Assembly (NCBI GenBank): GCA_936924235.1
Contig: CAKZHN010000133.1
Coordinates: 1-8,816 of the forward strand
From: an uncultured Rhodoplanes sp.
GTDB lineage: Bacteria; Pseudomonadota; Alphaproteobacteria; Rhizobiales; Xanthobacteraceae
Direction of reading: 5' to 3'
DNA length: 8,816 nucleotides
The notes beneath the pieces were generated by a model. The model saw nothing but the letters and a program-made list of their open reading frames with translations. It made no database searches and was not told the DNA's origin. The position numbers and the translations under genes were made by a program. Shown here piece after piece: positions 3,212-8,816 of this stretch. How positions within the stretch are numbered: position 1 is the first letter of the stretch; each line of letters starts with the position of its first letter.

Positions 3212-5380
3212 ATGCGGATCAATCTCGCGGGCCCCATAGTCTCTATTCTGTTGCTCGCGGCGATCATCCCCTGGGCCGTGTCGTATTTTGGCGCCGAGAG
3301 CATCCTCGACAGCATCAGCCGATTGTCGCCCGCGACCGCAGCTCTCATCATGGGCGCGTTGCTGACCAACGGCCTGATCGCCGCCTACCGCTTCAAGGTC
3401 GCCTCCGGCGCCACGGGACACCAGGTCCCGTTTCGCGAAGCGATCACCAGCGTCGCCGCAGGCTCCCTTGGCGGCGCGCTATTCTTCCAGCTTGCCGGCC
3501 AGCTGATGGCGCGCGGCTTCGTGATGCGCCGCGGCGCCATGCCGTTCGCAGCCATCGTCGCGGTGACGCTCTATGAACGGATCGCGGCGGCGGCGCTGTC
3601 CGGCGCGCTGGCGCTTGCCGGCGCGTTCTACATCTTCGGCCGGGTCTACCTGGACCAGCAGGCCGGCGGGCTGATCTTCGTCAAGCTCGTCTGCGGCCTG
3701 CTTGTCGCCGCCGCGATGGCGGCGATCTTCGGCTTCGGCAGGCTGGCGAAGGAAACCATCGGTCCGCTGATCACCGGACGGCTGCTGGAGCGGGCTGTTC
3801 AATTCCTCGTGCTGACGCTGCTGGTGCAGATCCCGGTGATGGTGGCCTATGTGGTCGCGACCCACGCGCTGGCTCCTGCGATCGGCATCGACGATCTCAT
3901 CGCGGCGTCCACCATCGTGATGTTTGCGGCGAGCGTGCCGATCAGCTTCGCCGGCTGGGGCGTGCGCGAGCTGAGCGCGATCTTTGCCTTGGGGGCGATC
4001 GGCGTCGTCGGCCACGACGCCTTGACCGCGGCCGTCGTCATCGGGCTCGCATCGATGGCTTCGATGGCGTTGCTGCTGGTGTTCGGCGTCTCGACCCGGC
4101 ACGGCAATGCCCCCGTCGGGGCTGAGGAGACGATCGCGATCGACTACGCCGAGGCGCTGGCCTGGATGCTGCCGATCATCGCGGCCGTCTGCGTGCTGTT
4201 TCAGATCTACGTGCCGCTCAGCTCCGGCCTGCTCAACGTCAACCTGGCCGATCCGGTGGCGATGCTGGCGGGATCGCTGTTCGTGCTGCACGCCATCAAG
4301 CACCGCCAGTGGCCGCAGTGGCGGGTGGGCCGGGCTAACCTGTTCGCGCTGCTCGCCACCCTGGCGCTCGGCGGTTCTCTGCTGCTCGGCGCCTCGCGCT
4401 TCGGCTGGACCGAATGGGCGCTGATCAACCGCTTTCTCGGCTGGTTCGTGCTGCTCGCCTTTGCGGCGACCGGCGCGACCATCGCGGCGATCGGCGGCCG
4501 TGACGGCATCAAGGTCATGGGCGTGACCTATGTGGCCGCGACCATGGGTGTCGCGCTCGTCGAGCTCAGCTTCATCGCGCTTGCAATTCTCGGTGTCAGG
4601 TTTCCCGAAAAATTCATCGATCCGGGCAACCTGCAGGCGTTCGCTCTCAACCGTAATTTCTTCGCATTCCAGCTCCTGATGGCCACGGCTGCGGGGTTGG
4701 TCCTCGTCGACAAGCGGGCGCTTCGCATCGCCATGTTGGCCGTCGTGCTTGCGGCGATCTGGTACACCGGTTCGCGATCAGGCTGGCTCTCGATGACCGC
4801 GATCCTGGCCGCGGCCGTTTATCTGCGAGCCGTCACCCTTAAAGAAATCGCGTTTGGGCTCATTTGCGCCGGCGCCGTTCTTGGCCTCATGACGCACTTC
4901 CTGCCGGTCGTGCACATTCTGCTCGAGGCCATCGGCGCTGGCGGCTTCAGCGCGCGTGGGCCCCTTGGCCCGCCGATCGTGCCGAGCGACACCTCCACGG
5001 TGGAACGCATGATGACCCTGACCCGGGGCTGGCAGATGTTCACCGAACATCCGATCTTCGGCGCGGGGCTTGGCGCGTTCCGTAATCTGAACATCGTCTC
5101 GGACAGCAAAATCCCTCTCGTCATCCACTCGACCGCGCTCTGGCTGGCGGCCGAGCTTGGCCTGGTGGGCTTCCTGGTGTTTGCCGTTCCGGGCTTCTAC
5201 GTCTGGATCACCGAATGGCGGCGCGCCAAGGCCGAGCCGCTGGCGGCGATGATCGCGCTTTGCCTCGTCGCCTTCGCGGTGATGTCAGGTCCCGCCGACA
5301 TGGTCTATCAGCGCACGTTCTGGCTTCTGATCGGCGCAGCGCTCGCGCTTCCGGGACAATGGCAGCGAACCGAGGCTTGA
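3212..5380 (+). CDS. Fusion membrane protein: LPG_synthase_TM (UPF0104) half plus O-antigen ligase/polymerase half
   Basis: The 722-residue product is almost wholly membrane-embedded. Residues 1 to about 300 look like the LPG_synthase_TM/UPF0104 family (YbhN, AglD, the MprF flippase region). The best signature is ISFAGWGVRE at 244-253. Residues from about 330 on look like the O-antigen ligase/Wzy_C family. NRNFF lies at 480-484 and GSRSGWLS at 520-527. A long loop (about 560-630) includes HPIFGAGLGAFR from 613. IHSTALWLAAELG begins at 638, with His639 a candidate catalytic residue. The second half probably joins or polymerises lipid-linked sugars on the periplasmic side; the first may help membrane-lipid or lipid-carrier handling (inference). 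The frame is open from 3005. ATG 3212 is chosen because the membrane part starts there, although no good Shine-Dalgarno is near (GGGAGGG lies about 28 bases upstream). No glycosyltransferase or export gene adjoins it. Confidence 0.85.
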   Translation: MRINLAGPIVSILLLAAIIPWAVSYFGAESILDSISRLSPATAALIMGALLTNGLIAAYRFKVASGATGHQVPFREAITSVAAGSLGGALFFQLAGQLMARGFVMRRGAMPFAAIVAVTLYERIAAAALSGALALAGAFYIFGRVYLDQQAGGLIFVKLVCGLLVAAAMAAIFGFGRLAKETIGPLITGRLLERAVQFLVLTLLVQIPVMVAYVVATHALAPAIGIDDLIAASTIVMFAASVPISFAGWGVRELSAIFALGAIGVVGHDALTAAVVIGLASMASMALLLVFGVSTRHGNAPVGAEETIAIDYAEALAWMLPIIAAVCVLFQIYVPLSSGLLNVNLADPVAMLAGSLFVLHAIKHRQWPQWRVGRANLFALLATLALGGSLLLGASRFGWTEWALINRFLGWFVLLAFAATGATIAAIGGRDGIKVMGVTYVAATMGVALVELSFIALAILGVRFPEKFIDPGNLQAFALNRNFFAFQLLMATAAGLVLVDKRALRIAMLAVVLAAIWYTGSRSGWLSMTAILAAAVYLRAVTLKEIAFGLICAGAVLGLMTHFLPVVHILLEAIGAGGFSARGPLGPPIVPSDTSTVERMMTLTRGWQMFTEHPIFGAGLGAFRNLNIVSDSKIPLVIHSTALWLAAELGLVGFLVFAVPGFYVWITEWRRAKAEPLAAMIALCLVAFAVMSGPADMVYQRTFWLLIGAALALPGQWQRTEA

Positions 5381-5388
5381 GATTCTTT

Positions 5389-5423
5389 CGCTGACGGCGT
5401 CATTTTTATCCGCTGACGGCGTC
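5389..5423. repeat. 13-bp perfect direct repeat, 22-bp period
   Basis: CGCTGACGGCGTC occurs at 5389-5401 and again at 5411-5423, separated by ATTTTTATC and nearby bases. Each copy contains the near-palindrome GACG-G-CGTC, so each could be a dimer site, and the 22-bp period puts both on about the same DNA face. The two copies can also pair with each other in RNA, so a weak terminator for the gene ending at 5380 is the alternative. It lies about 120 bases before the next ATG (5542). Confidence 0.5.
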
Positions 5424-5541
5424 CTGGGCTGCACACTTTTTCAGTCATATCGCCCGAATGCAGGATATTCCTGCTGGAACCCAACAAAGTTTACGCGACC
5501 TTAACGGGTTGATTCGCATTGTCTGCAAAACGGAGAATGCG

Positions 5542-5892
5542 ATGCGCAGCTATCCGCTCCCGGTCGAAGAGCCTTGCCCCGTCCCCGAAAATCTTCTCGG
5601 CGACCTTTATCGCGCCAGCCCCGAAGGGCTGGCCACGCTGGTTCAGACCATCCCGCCGGTGGCCCGCGCGCTGCTTGCGCTCTACTGCTTCAAGCGGGTC
5701 CATCTCAAATCGATTGCGCTGGTGCTCGCCGACACCTGCTCGAAGGACGATCTGATCGTCCACGGCGGCGACTTCGGCGCCGACCTCTACGAGCGTGCGC
5801 GGCGCGCCCCGCAGGTGGTCGAGGAGCGTCCGAAGATCACGCTGTCGAAAGGCGCGTTGATGAAGGTCGTCGTCGATCAGGATCTGATCTGA
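5542..5892 (+). CDS. Conserved-looking cytoplasmic protein of unknown function (116 aa)
   Basis: I do not recognise this protein. It has no signal peptide and no clear membrane segment. The middle (about residues 30-65, ASPEGLATLVQTIPPVARAL and onwards) reads as amphipathic helices. The C-terminus is KITLSKGALMKVVVDQDLI. One Cys near the start, one in LYCFK and one in ADTCSK show no metal-site spacing. The start at 5542 is chosen because GGAG stands six bases upstream. The frame is open from an ATG at 5458, which has no ribosome site and would put the start just behind the 13-bp repeats. Codon use is typical of the GC-rich part of the window. It converges with the next gene. Confidence 0.75.
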   Translation: MRSYPLPVEEPCPVPENLLGDLYRASPEGLATLVQTIPPVARALLALYCFKRVHLKSIALVLADTCSKDDLIVHGGDFGADLYERARRAPQVVEERPKITLSKGALMKVVVDQDLI

Positions 5893-5907
5893 CCCGATCC
5901 GATCGGG
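5893..5907. terminator. Small hairpin between convergent genes
   Basis: CCCGAT (5893-5898) pairs with ATCGGG (5902-5907) directly after the TGA of the plus-strand gene. A second CCGGG run at 5914-5918 allows an alternative, longer fold. There is no U-tract on either side, so the case for termination rests on its place between two converging genes. Confidence 0.3.
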
Positions 5908-5926
5908 CTCGATCCGGGTTCGTCCG

Positions 5927-6184
5927 CTATTCCGCGGCGATCATCTTGGCGCGGGCGACCGGTGTGATCGACCAGTCCCACCAGGCGAATTCGAGCCTGA
6001 AGTCCTTGCCCTCGAGCACGCAGCCATAGGCCGTGCCGTTGGCGCCGCGCGAAAACTTGCGGTCGCTCGGGCCTTTCAGCGTGCCGACAAAGCTGTATTT
6101 GCCGTTGCGGACGCGCACGCGTCGCCCCAGCAGTGATACCACTTCGTGATCTTCCAGCGAATACACGGACGAAACCAGCGCCAT
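5927..6184 (-). CDS. 85-residue hypothetical protein, possibly a small beta-barrel
   Basis: The family is unknown to me. The sequence alternates hydrophobic and polar residues in short strands: VVSLLGRRVRVRNGKYSFVG (15-34), then GTAYGCVLEG and FRLEFAWWDWSI (62-73). This is the look of a small SH3- or KOW-like barrel, with an exposed WWDW patch. No signal peptide or membrane helix is present. The start ATG (6182-6184) has no clear Shine-Dalgarno. It is divergent from the gene at 6432 and convergent with the one ending at 5892, so it is probably monocistronic. Confidence 0.68.
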   Translation of the reverse strand: MALVSSVYSLEDHEVVSLLGRRVRVRNGKYSFVGTLKGPSDRKFSRGANGTAYGCVLEGKDFRLEFAWWDWSITPVARAKMIAAE

Positions 6185-6378
6185 AACCCGACAGCTATAG
6201 CCGTACTCTGTGAAGGAAATAAATCCAGCACGGTCTGCCGCTAACGCTAATAGGCATCCTTAATATCCGGGCTCAAACGACATCCGCCGCACAAAGCTTT
6301 CGCGCGCCCGCGCGCAGCAAACGCGACGGTTTGATGACGCTCGCTGCAATGTGATCGGTCATCCGTCATGGCATCTGC

Positions 6379-6403
6379 GGAACGATGGAATGCGCCACCT
6401 GTT
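6379..6403 (+). promoter_or_regulatory. Candidate EcfG-type promoter for the secreted Gly-rich protein
   Basis: GGAAC (6379-6383) is followed after 16 bases by TGTT (6400-6403). The alphaproteobacterial general stress sigma factor EcfG recognises GGAAC-N16/17-CGTT, so the -10 has one mismatch. The position, about 30 bases before the start at 6432, is right. The rest of the 6185-6431 region shows no other clear signal, though it must also hold the promoter of the minus-strand gene. Confidence 0.35.
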
Positions 6404-6431
6404 GACCCTGGTATCCAACATGGAGCGCGAC

Positions 6432-6704
6432 ATGAAGAAAGCTTTGATGATCGCCGCGATCGTGCTGGCCGGCAGCGCCGGCGCCGCCGTTGCAGGCACG
6501 TCGCAACAGCACCACAAGCAGCATCCGGGCGATGCGGCGACGAAATCCATGAACCGCGGCACTTCAGCTAATGGCGGCGTGGGCACCGGCGGCGTTACCA
6601 ACGGCAGCGGCGCAAGCGACAATCCTGCCGGCGCCGGCATGGATCATTCAGGCCGCGCCGGAACGAACGCCTCGCCCGGAGCCACGAAACCGCAAGCCCA
6701 ATAA
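6432..6704 (+). CDS. Secreted low-complexity Gly/Ala/Asn/Ser-rich small protein
   Basis: The product has 90 residues. MKKALMIAAIVLAGSAGAAVA is a signal peptide with AVA cleavage at about residue 21. The mature part is disordered in appearance: a His/Gln start (SQQHHKQH), then repeats of Gly, Asn, Thr and Ala (NGGVGTGGVTNG), and no cysteine. It should be periplasmic or extracellular. No enzyme motif is present and I recognise no family. GGAG stands six bases before the ATG at 6432 and decides the start; the frame is open from 6351. A GGAAC-type promoter candidate upstream suggests stress or stationary-phase expression. A hairpin terminator follows 44 bases after the stop. Confidence 0.72.
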   Translation: MKKALMIAAIVLAGSAGAAVAGTSQQHHKQHPGDAATKSMNRGTSANGGVGTGGVTNGSGASDNPAGAGMDHSGRAGTNASPGATKPQAQ

Positions 6705-6748
6705 CCGGGCCGCGCGCAACGCACCCGATGTTGTGCTTTGCAAACACG

Positions 6749-6775
6749 GGCCTCGTCTCTTTGCAGGACGAGGCC
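6749..6775. terminator. Bidirectional terminator between convergent genes
   Basis: GGCCTCGTC (6749-6757) pairs perfectly with GACGAGGCC (6767-6775) around a 9-base loop. It lies between the plus-strand gene ending at 6704 and the minus-strand gene ending at 6783. U-tracts are poor on both sides. Confidence 0.6.
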
Positions 6776-6782
6776 TTCGCTG

Positions 6783-7160
6783 TCAGGCGGTCTGCCGGGC
6801 CGCGAAGTAATCCCGCACCATGCGGTGATCGGCCTCGTCCCAGCTCGGAGTCGTCAGCGTGCGACGCAGGCTTGCCTCGAACTTCTCGCGCGGCGGCCTG
6901 AGCTTCGCCATCACCACGACCGGCTCGCAGGCGAATGTGGCATGGACCGCACCGCAGATGGCCCAATGCAGCGTCCGCATCAGCACCTCGAGCTCATGAC
7001 CGGCCCATTGCGACGACAGCGCCTCGTGCAGGTCGGTCAGCCCTTCGACCACCAGGCCGTCGCCGGCATTGCGCACCGGCAGCCGCAGCACACCGGGCCA
7101 CTCCGAGATCGCGGTCCGATAGAGATCGTCGAAGTGCGGCAGGCGGGCTTTGACTTCCAT
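6783..7160 (-). CDS. Soluble protein of unknown function (125 aa)
   Basis: The family is not recognised. The protein starts MEVKARLPHFDDLYRTAISE and ends WDEADHRMVRDYFAARQTA. It has mixed charge and no signal peptide, and a mildly hydrophobic middle (TLHWAICGAVHATFACEPVVVM, about residues 63-84, shown here in two overlapping parts: TLHWAICGAV and HATFACEPVVVM) is too polar for a sure membrane helix. Several Trp and His residues and one Cys pair do not form a known motif. The start is uncertain. ATG 7160 is used, but the frame runs to a GTG at 7217 adding 19 residues, and neither has a good Shine-Dalgarno. It is divergent from the gene at 7393. Confidence 0.68.
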   Translation of the reverse strand: MEVKARLPHFDDLYRTAISEWPGVLRLPVRNAGDGLVVEGLTDLHEALSSQWAGHELEVLMRTLHWAICGAVHATFACEPVVVMAKLRPPREKFEASLRRTLTTPSWDEADHRMVRDYFAARQTA

Positions 7161-7392
7161 ATCCGGACGGTAGCGGGCAATCCGGGGCGAAGATGTGACC
7201 CGCGACACAGTGCGCACGGCGGCCGGCGGCGAACCACAAGACCTGGGGCTCTAAGACCCGCAGAAATGCCATTCCTGCAACCGTCCGTAGAGCTGCGCGC
7301 CCTCCTCGATCGCGGCCATTCCGCCTAGCATTGCCAAGGGCGGCATGGACACCAAGCATGGGCGATGGTGAACTGTGAGGCATCAGAATCGC

Positions 7393-7764
7393 ATGATCCG
7401 CCCGTCCGACGTCATTTTCGTCATCCTGGCCGTGGTCATCGTCGCCATGCTGTCGCTGCACATGGCGGTGATCGTGTTTGCGTTGGTCGGCGCCTTCGCC
7501 TGCGGCTCGATCTACGTCTTTGCCGGGATGATCCCGCCGCGCACCGAGAGCTTCGGAAGCCGGGTGTTCGTCTCGATGTTTCTCTCGGTCGTGGTGTCGT
7601 CCCTGGTGCTGATCCTGCCGGGCACCTTCGGTCTGCACCGGCCCGGGATGGAGAAGCCGGTGCTGGCCATCGCCGCCCTCCTGCCGCTGGCCGCGTTCTG
7701 CTTCGAGGTGGTGCGGACGCCCGGTATCTTCGCGGGCTTCTGGCGCTGGTTTGCGCGGCGCTGA
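7393..7764 (+). CDS. Four-helix inner-membrane protein of unknown function
   Basis: The product has 123 residues and four hydrophobic segments at about 6-22, 24-46, 56-78 and 90-105. Short loops hold GMIPPRTESFGSR (45-57) and LHRPGMEKP (81-89). The C-terminal tail FWRWFARR is aromatic and basic, as at the cytoplasmic face. No transporter or enzyme motif is visible. The frame also allows a GTG at 7375, adding six residues. Neither start has a strong ribosome site, though GAGG lies 13 bases before ATG 7393. The divergent neighbour begins at 7160 or 7217, so 7218-7392 must hold both promoters; I could not identify either. Confidence 0.72.
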   Translation: MIRPSDVIFVILAVVIVAMLSLHMAVIVFALVGAFACGSIYVFAGMIPPRTESFGSRVFVSMFLSVVVSSLVLILPGTFGLHRPGMEKPVLAIAALLPLAAFCFEVVRTPGIFAGFWRWFARR

Positions 7765-7861
7765 CGCGATTTACACTTGCTCTGAACAAGCCGCTGTCAT
7801 CGCGGAGAGCGGCGCAGCTTTCGTGGGAAATGCTCTAACGCGACGCCGCGATCGTCGCCCA

Positions 7862-7893
7862 AACGAAAAGGCCGCCGCCCTCTGGAGCGCCGG
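7862..7893 (-). terminator. Intrinsic terminator of the H-NS-like gene
   Basis: On the minus strand CCGGCGCTC (7893-7885) pairs with GGGCGGCGG (7880-7872) around CAGA, with one G-G mismatch. It is followed by CCTTTTCGTTT, a good U-rich tail. It begins 33 bases after the stop at 7927. Confidence 0.65.
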
Positions 7894-7926
7894 TCTTTCC
7901 CAATCCAGGCTGAACGAAGGAAAGCT

Positions 7927-8229
7927 TCAGTCCTTGATGCGGAAGTTTTCCTTCTTGAGCTTGGTGCCCTTCATTTCCTCTTTCATCCAGCGCGGCAGCG
8001 CGCCACGGCCCGACCACACCAGGCTCGGATCCTTCTTGCTGCGGAATTGCGGCGCGACCTTGCGGCCCTTGCGCTTGCGGCCGGCGCCGCCGCGGGCGGG
8101 CTTATCCCCGGTCAGCTGAGAAAGCTGCTTGCGAAGCGCGGTCGCGCGGCTGGAAATGGCTTCGGCAACTTCGTCCCGAAGCTTGAAAAGGGCTTCCACC
8201 GACATGGAGGCGAGGCTTTGTTTGGGCAT
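7927..8229 (-). CDS. H-NS family (HvrA-like) nucleoid-associated DNA-binding protein
   Basis: The product has 100 residues. The N-terminal part (residues 7-40, SMSVEALFKLRDEVAEAISS and onwards) is a helix suited to dimerisation. A basic linker (RKRKGRK, 51-57) leads to the H-NS C-terminal domain with FRSKKDPSLVWSGRG (62-76) and PRWM (79-82). The WSGRG segment is the minor-groove, AT-hook-like DNA-binding loop of this family. Such proteins bind AT-rich DNA and often silence foreign genes; HvrA and its rhizobial relatives are the closest type. AGGAG stands six bases before the ATG (8227-8229) and decides the start over the open frame reaching 8427. A terminator lies just downstream, so the gene is probably monocistronic. 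Confidence 0.92.
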   Translation of the reverse strand: MPKQSLASMSVEALFKLRDEVAEAISSRATALRKQLSQLTGDKPARGGAGRKRKGRKVAPQFRSKKDPSLVWSGRGALPRWMKEEMKGTKLKKENFRIKD

Positions 8230-8386
8230 ACCAATCTCCTGAGAACCGCGCGGGTTTGCGCACAAATGGCGGCAAAGGCAAGCACGCAAAGGTGGTACCA
8301 CGACAAACGACACGGCTTGAAGGCAAAGCGTCGTGCGGCTTTCGATTTTCCAGGATAGCGGAAAGCACCGGTTATATGCGGGAAAA

Positions 8387-8415
8387 TCTGCAGAGTTGAT
8401 CGGAGTTTCTGCAGA
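8387..8415. promoter_or_regulatory. Pair of TCTGCAGA palindromes upstream of the H-NS-like gene
   Basis: The palindrome TCTGCAGA occurs at 8387-8394 and 8408-8415, 21 bp apart from start to start, with a partial third site ATCTGCGCA at 8418-8426. The 21-bp period is two helical turns, as expected for an operator bound cooperatively. It lies about 160-190 bases before the start at 8229, in a non-coding stretch (8230-8501) where I see no other feature. Confidence 0.4.
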
Positions 8416-8501
8416 CAATCTGCGCACAACCGCAGGCTATGAGGTATCCCAATCCCTGATGCTATGCTTTCGAATTCCCCAACATAGATCGCCGCACGAG
8501 G

Positions 8502-8675
8502 TTACGCTCGAAAGACAGTTAGCCCCAGAACCAGCAGGACCAGGAATATCACCACGAAGATATAAAACAGGATCCGCGCGATATCGGCGCTGGCGGCCGC
8601 GATCCCGGTGAAGCCGAACAAGGCCGCCACCAGCGATACGAGCAGGAAGATCAGCGCCCATTTCAAGAGCGACAT
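8502..8675 (-). CDS. DUF1328 (UPF0391) small membrane protein
   Basis: The 57-residue product is a full-length member of DUF1328, a family of small two-helix inner-membrane proteins of unknown function that includes E. coli YtjA. Residues 1-27 (MSLLKWALIFLLVSLVAALF and onwards) and 31-54 (DIARILFYIFVV and onwards) are the two helices. The GFTGIAAASADIAR turn and the early K-W are typical. The frame extends upstream to 8780 and beyond, but the family start is the ATG at 8673-8675, with a weak GGGA upstream. An EcfG-like promoter candidate at 8730-8754 would fit the stress expression often reported for such genes in rhizobia. The gene stands alone. Confidence 0.9.
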   Translation of the reverse strand: MSLLKWALIFLLVSLVAALFGFTGIAAASADIARILFYIFVVIFLVLLVLGLTVFRA

Positions 8676-8729
8676 GGTTTGGTCCCGTGATTGCTCTCTT
8701 GGTTTGATTCTCGGCTTTTCGCAGAAACC

Positions 8730-8754
8730 AACCTGTCGCTGATGCTTTGGTTCC
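8730..8754 (-). promoter_or_regulatory. Candidate EcfG-type promoter for the DUF1328 gene
   Basis: On the minus strand GGAAC (8754-8750) is followed after 16 bases by GGTT (8733-8730). The EcfG consensus is GGAAC-N16/17-CGTT, so one base differs. The distance to the ATG at 8675 leaves a leader of about 45-50 bases. The remaining upstream sequence to 8816 shows only an 11-base imperfect repeat (8747-8757 and 8761-8771) overlapping the -35 box. Confidence 0.4.
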
Positions 8755-8816
8755 GAATGCTTGGCTCCGAACTTTGCCAAAGCCCAGTCGTTGATCCAGG
8801 CACGCGCCGGGTGGCA

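Noticed and set aside
3479..4303. Minus-strand open frame of 274 codons
   Set aside because: It is antisense to the large membrane protein and its composition (Asp/Arg/His/Gln runs) is the mirror of hydrophobic codons.
7251..7319. 22-codon minus-strand frame (MAAIEEGAQLYGRLQEWHF...) upstream of the 6783-7160 gene
   Set aside because: It looks helix-like and AGGCGGA stands close to the ATG, but it is very short, has no overlap with a neighbour and could easily be chance.
8333..8611. Plus-strand frame with a helix-turn-helix-like stretch (SAELIGVSADNLRT)
   Set aside because: The second half is antisense to the DUF1328 gene, there is no ribosome site, and the remainder has no fold-like pattern.
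8747..8771. 11-base imperfect direct repeat (TTGGYTCCGAA) near the right edge
   Set aside because: Two copies with one mismatch are too little to call a repeat element, and it overlaps the candidate -35 box.
1..8816. CRISPR arrays, insertion sequences, rRNA or riboswitches
   Set aside because: No regularly spaced repeats, transposase frames with terminal repeats, rRNA stretches or recognised riboswitch cores were seen on either strand.

Overview
The window looks like chromosomal DNA from a high-GC alphaproteobacterium, most probably of the Bradyrhizobium/Rhodopseudomonas group. This is inferred from GC-rich third codon positions, a small H-NS/HvrA-type protein, a DUF1328 membrane peptide and GGAAC-type (EcfG-like) promoter candidates. 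No gene fixes the genus.

Positions 1-2185 start with a tRNA-Thr(UGU). A dense minus-strand run of very small, mostly membrane-protein genes follows and reads towards the tRNA. Six junctions are 4-base GTGA or ATGA stop/start overlaps. Inside the run is a diverged tandem duplication. Each unit has a short SRQPA...DQG peptide, an MTPE...RAA protein of about 48 residues, and an MKR...CSWLS membrane protein of about 120 residues (DUF5413-like, tentative). The upstream copy of the 48-residue gene is frameshifted. Base composition here is visibly less GC-rich than further right, which suits an accessory segment beside a tRNA.

Positions 2261-3211 hold a strong hairpin terminator and a secreted protein with a symmetrical six-cysteine pattern (twin CX3C). 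Then comes a largely gene-poor stretch that nevertheless has a near-consensus sigma-70 promoter, an ideal Shine-Dalgarno and a 48-codon ORF.

Positions 3212-5380 carry the dominant gene, a 722-residue membrane protein. It joins an LPG_synthase_TM (UPF0104, YbhN/AglD-like) half to an O-antigen ligase/polymerase (Wzy_C-like) half. No other polysaccharide gene lies nearby.

Positions 5381-8816 are ordinary single genes with their own signals. In order they are an unknown 116-residue protein, an 85-residue protein that may be a small beta-barrel, a secreted Gly-rich protein, an unknown 125-residue protein, a four-helix membrane protein, the H-NS-like regulator and the DUF1328 peptide. Hairpin terminators, a 13-bp direct repeat, a pair of TCTGCAGA palindromes and two EcfG-like promoter candidates lie between them. 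No transposase, integrase, CRISPR array or rRNA was seen.
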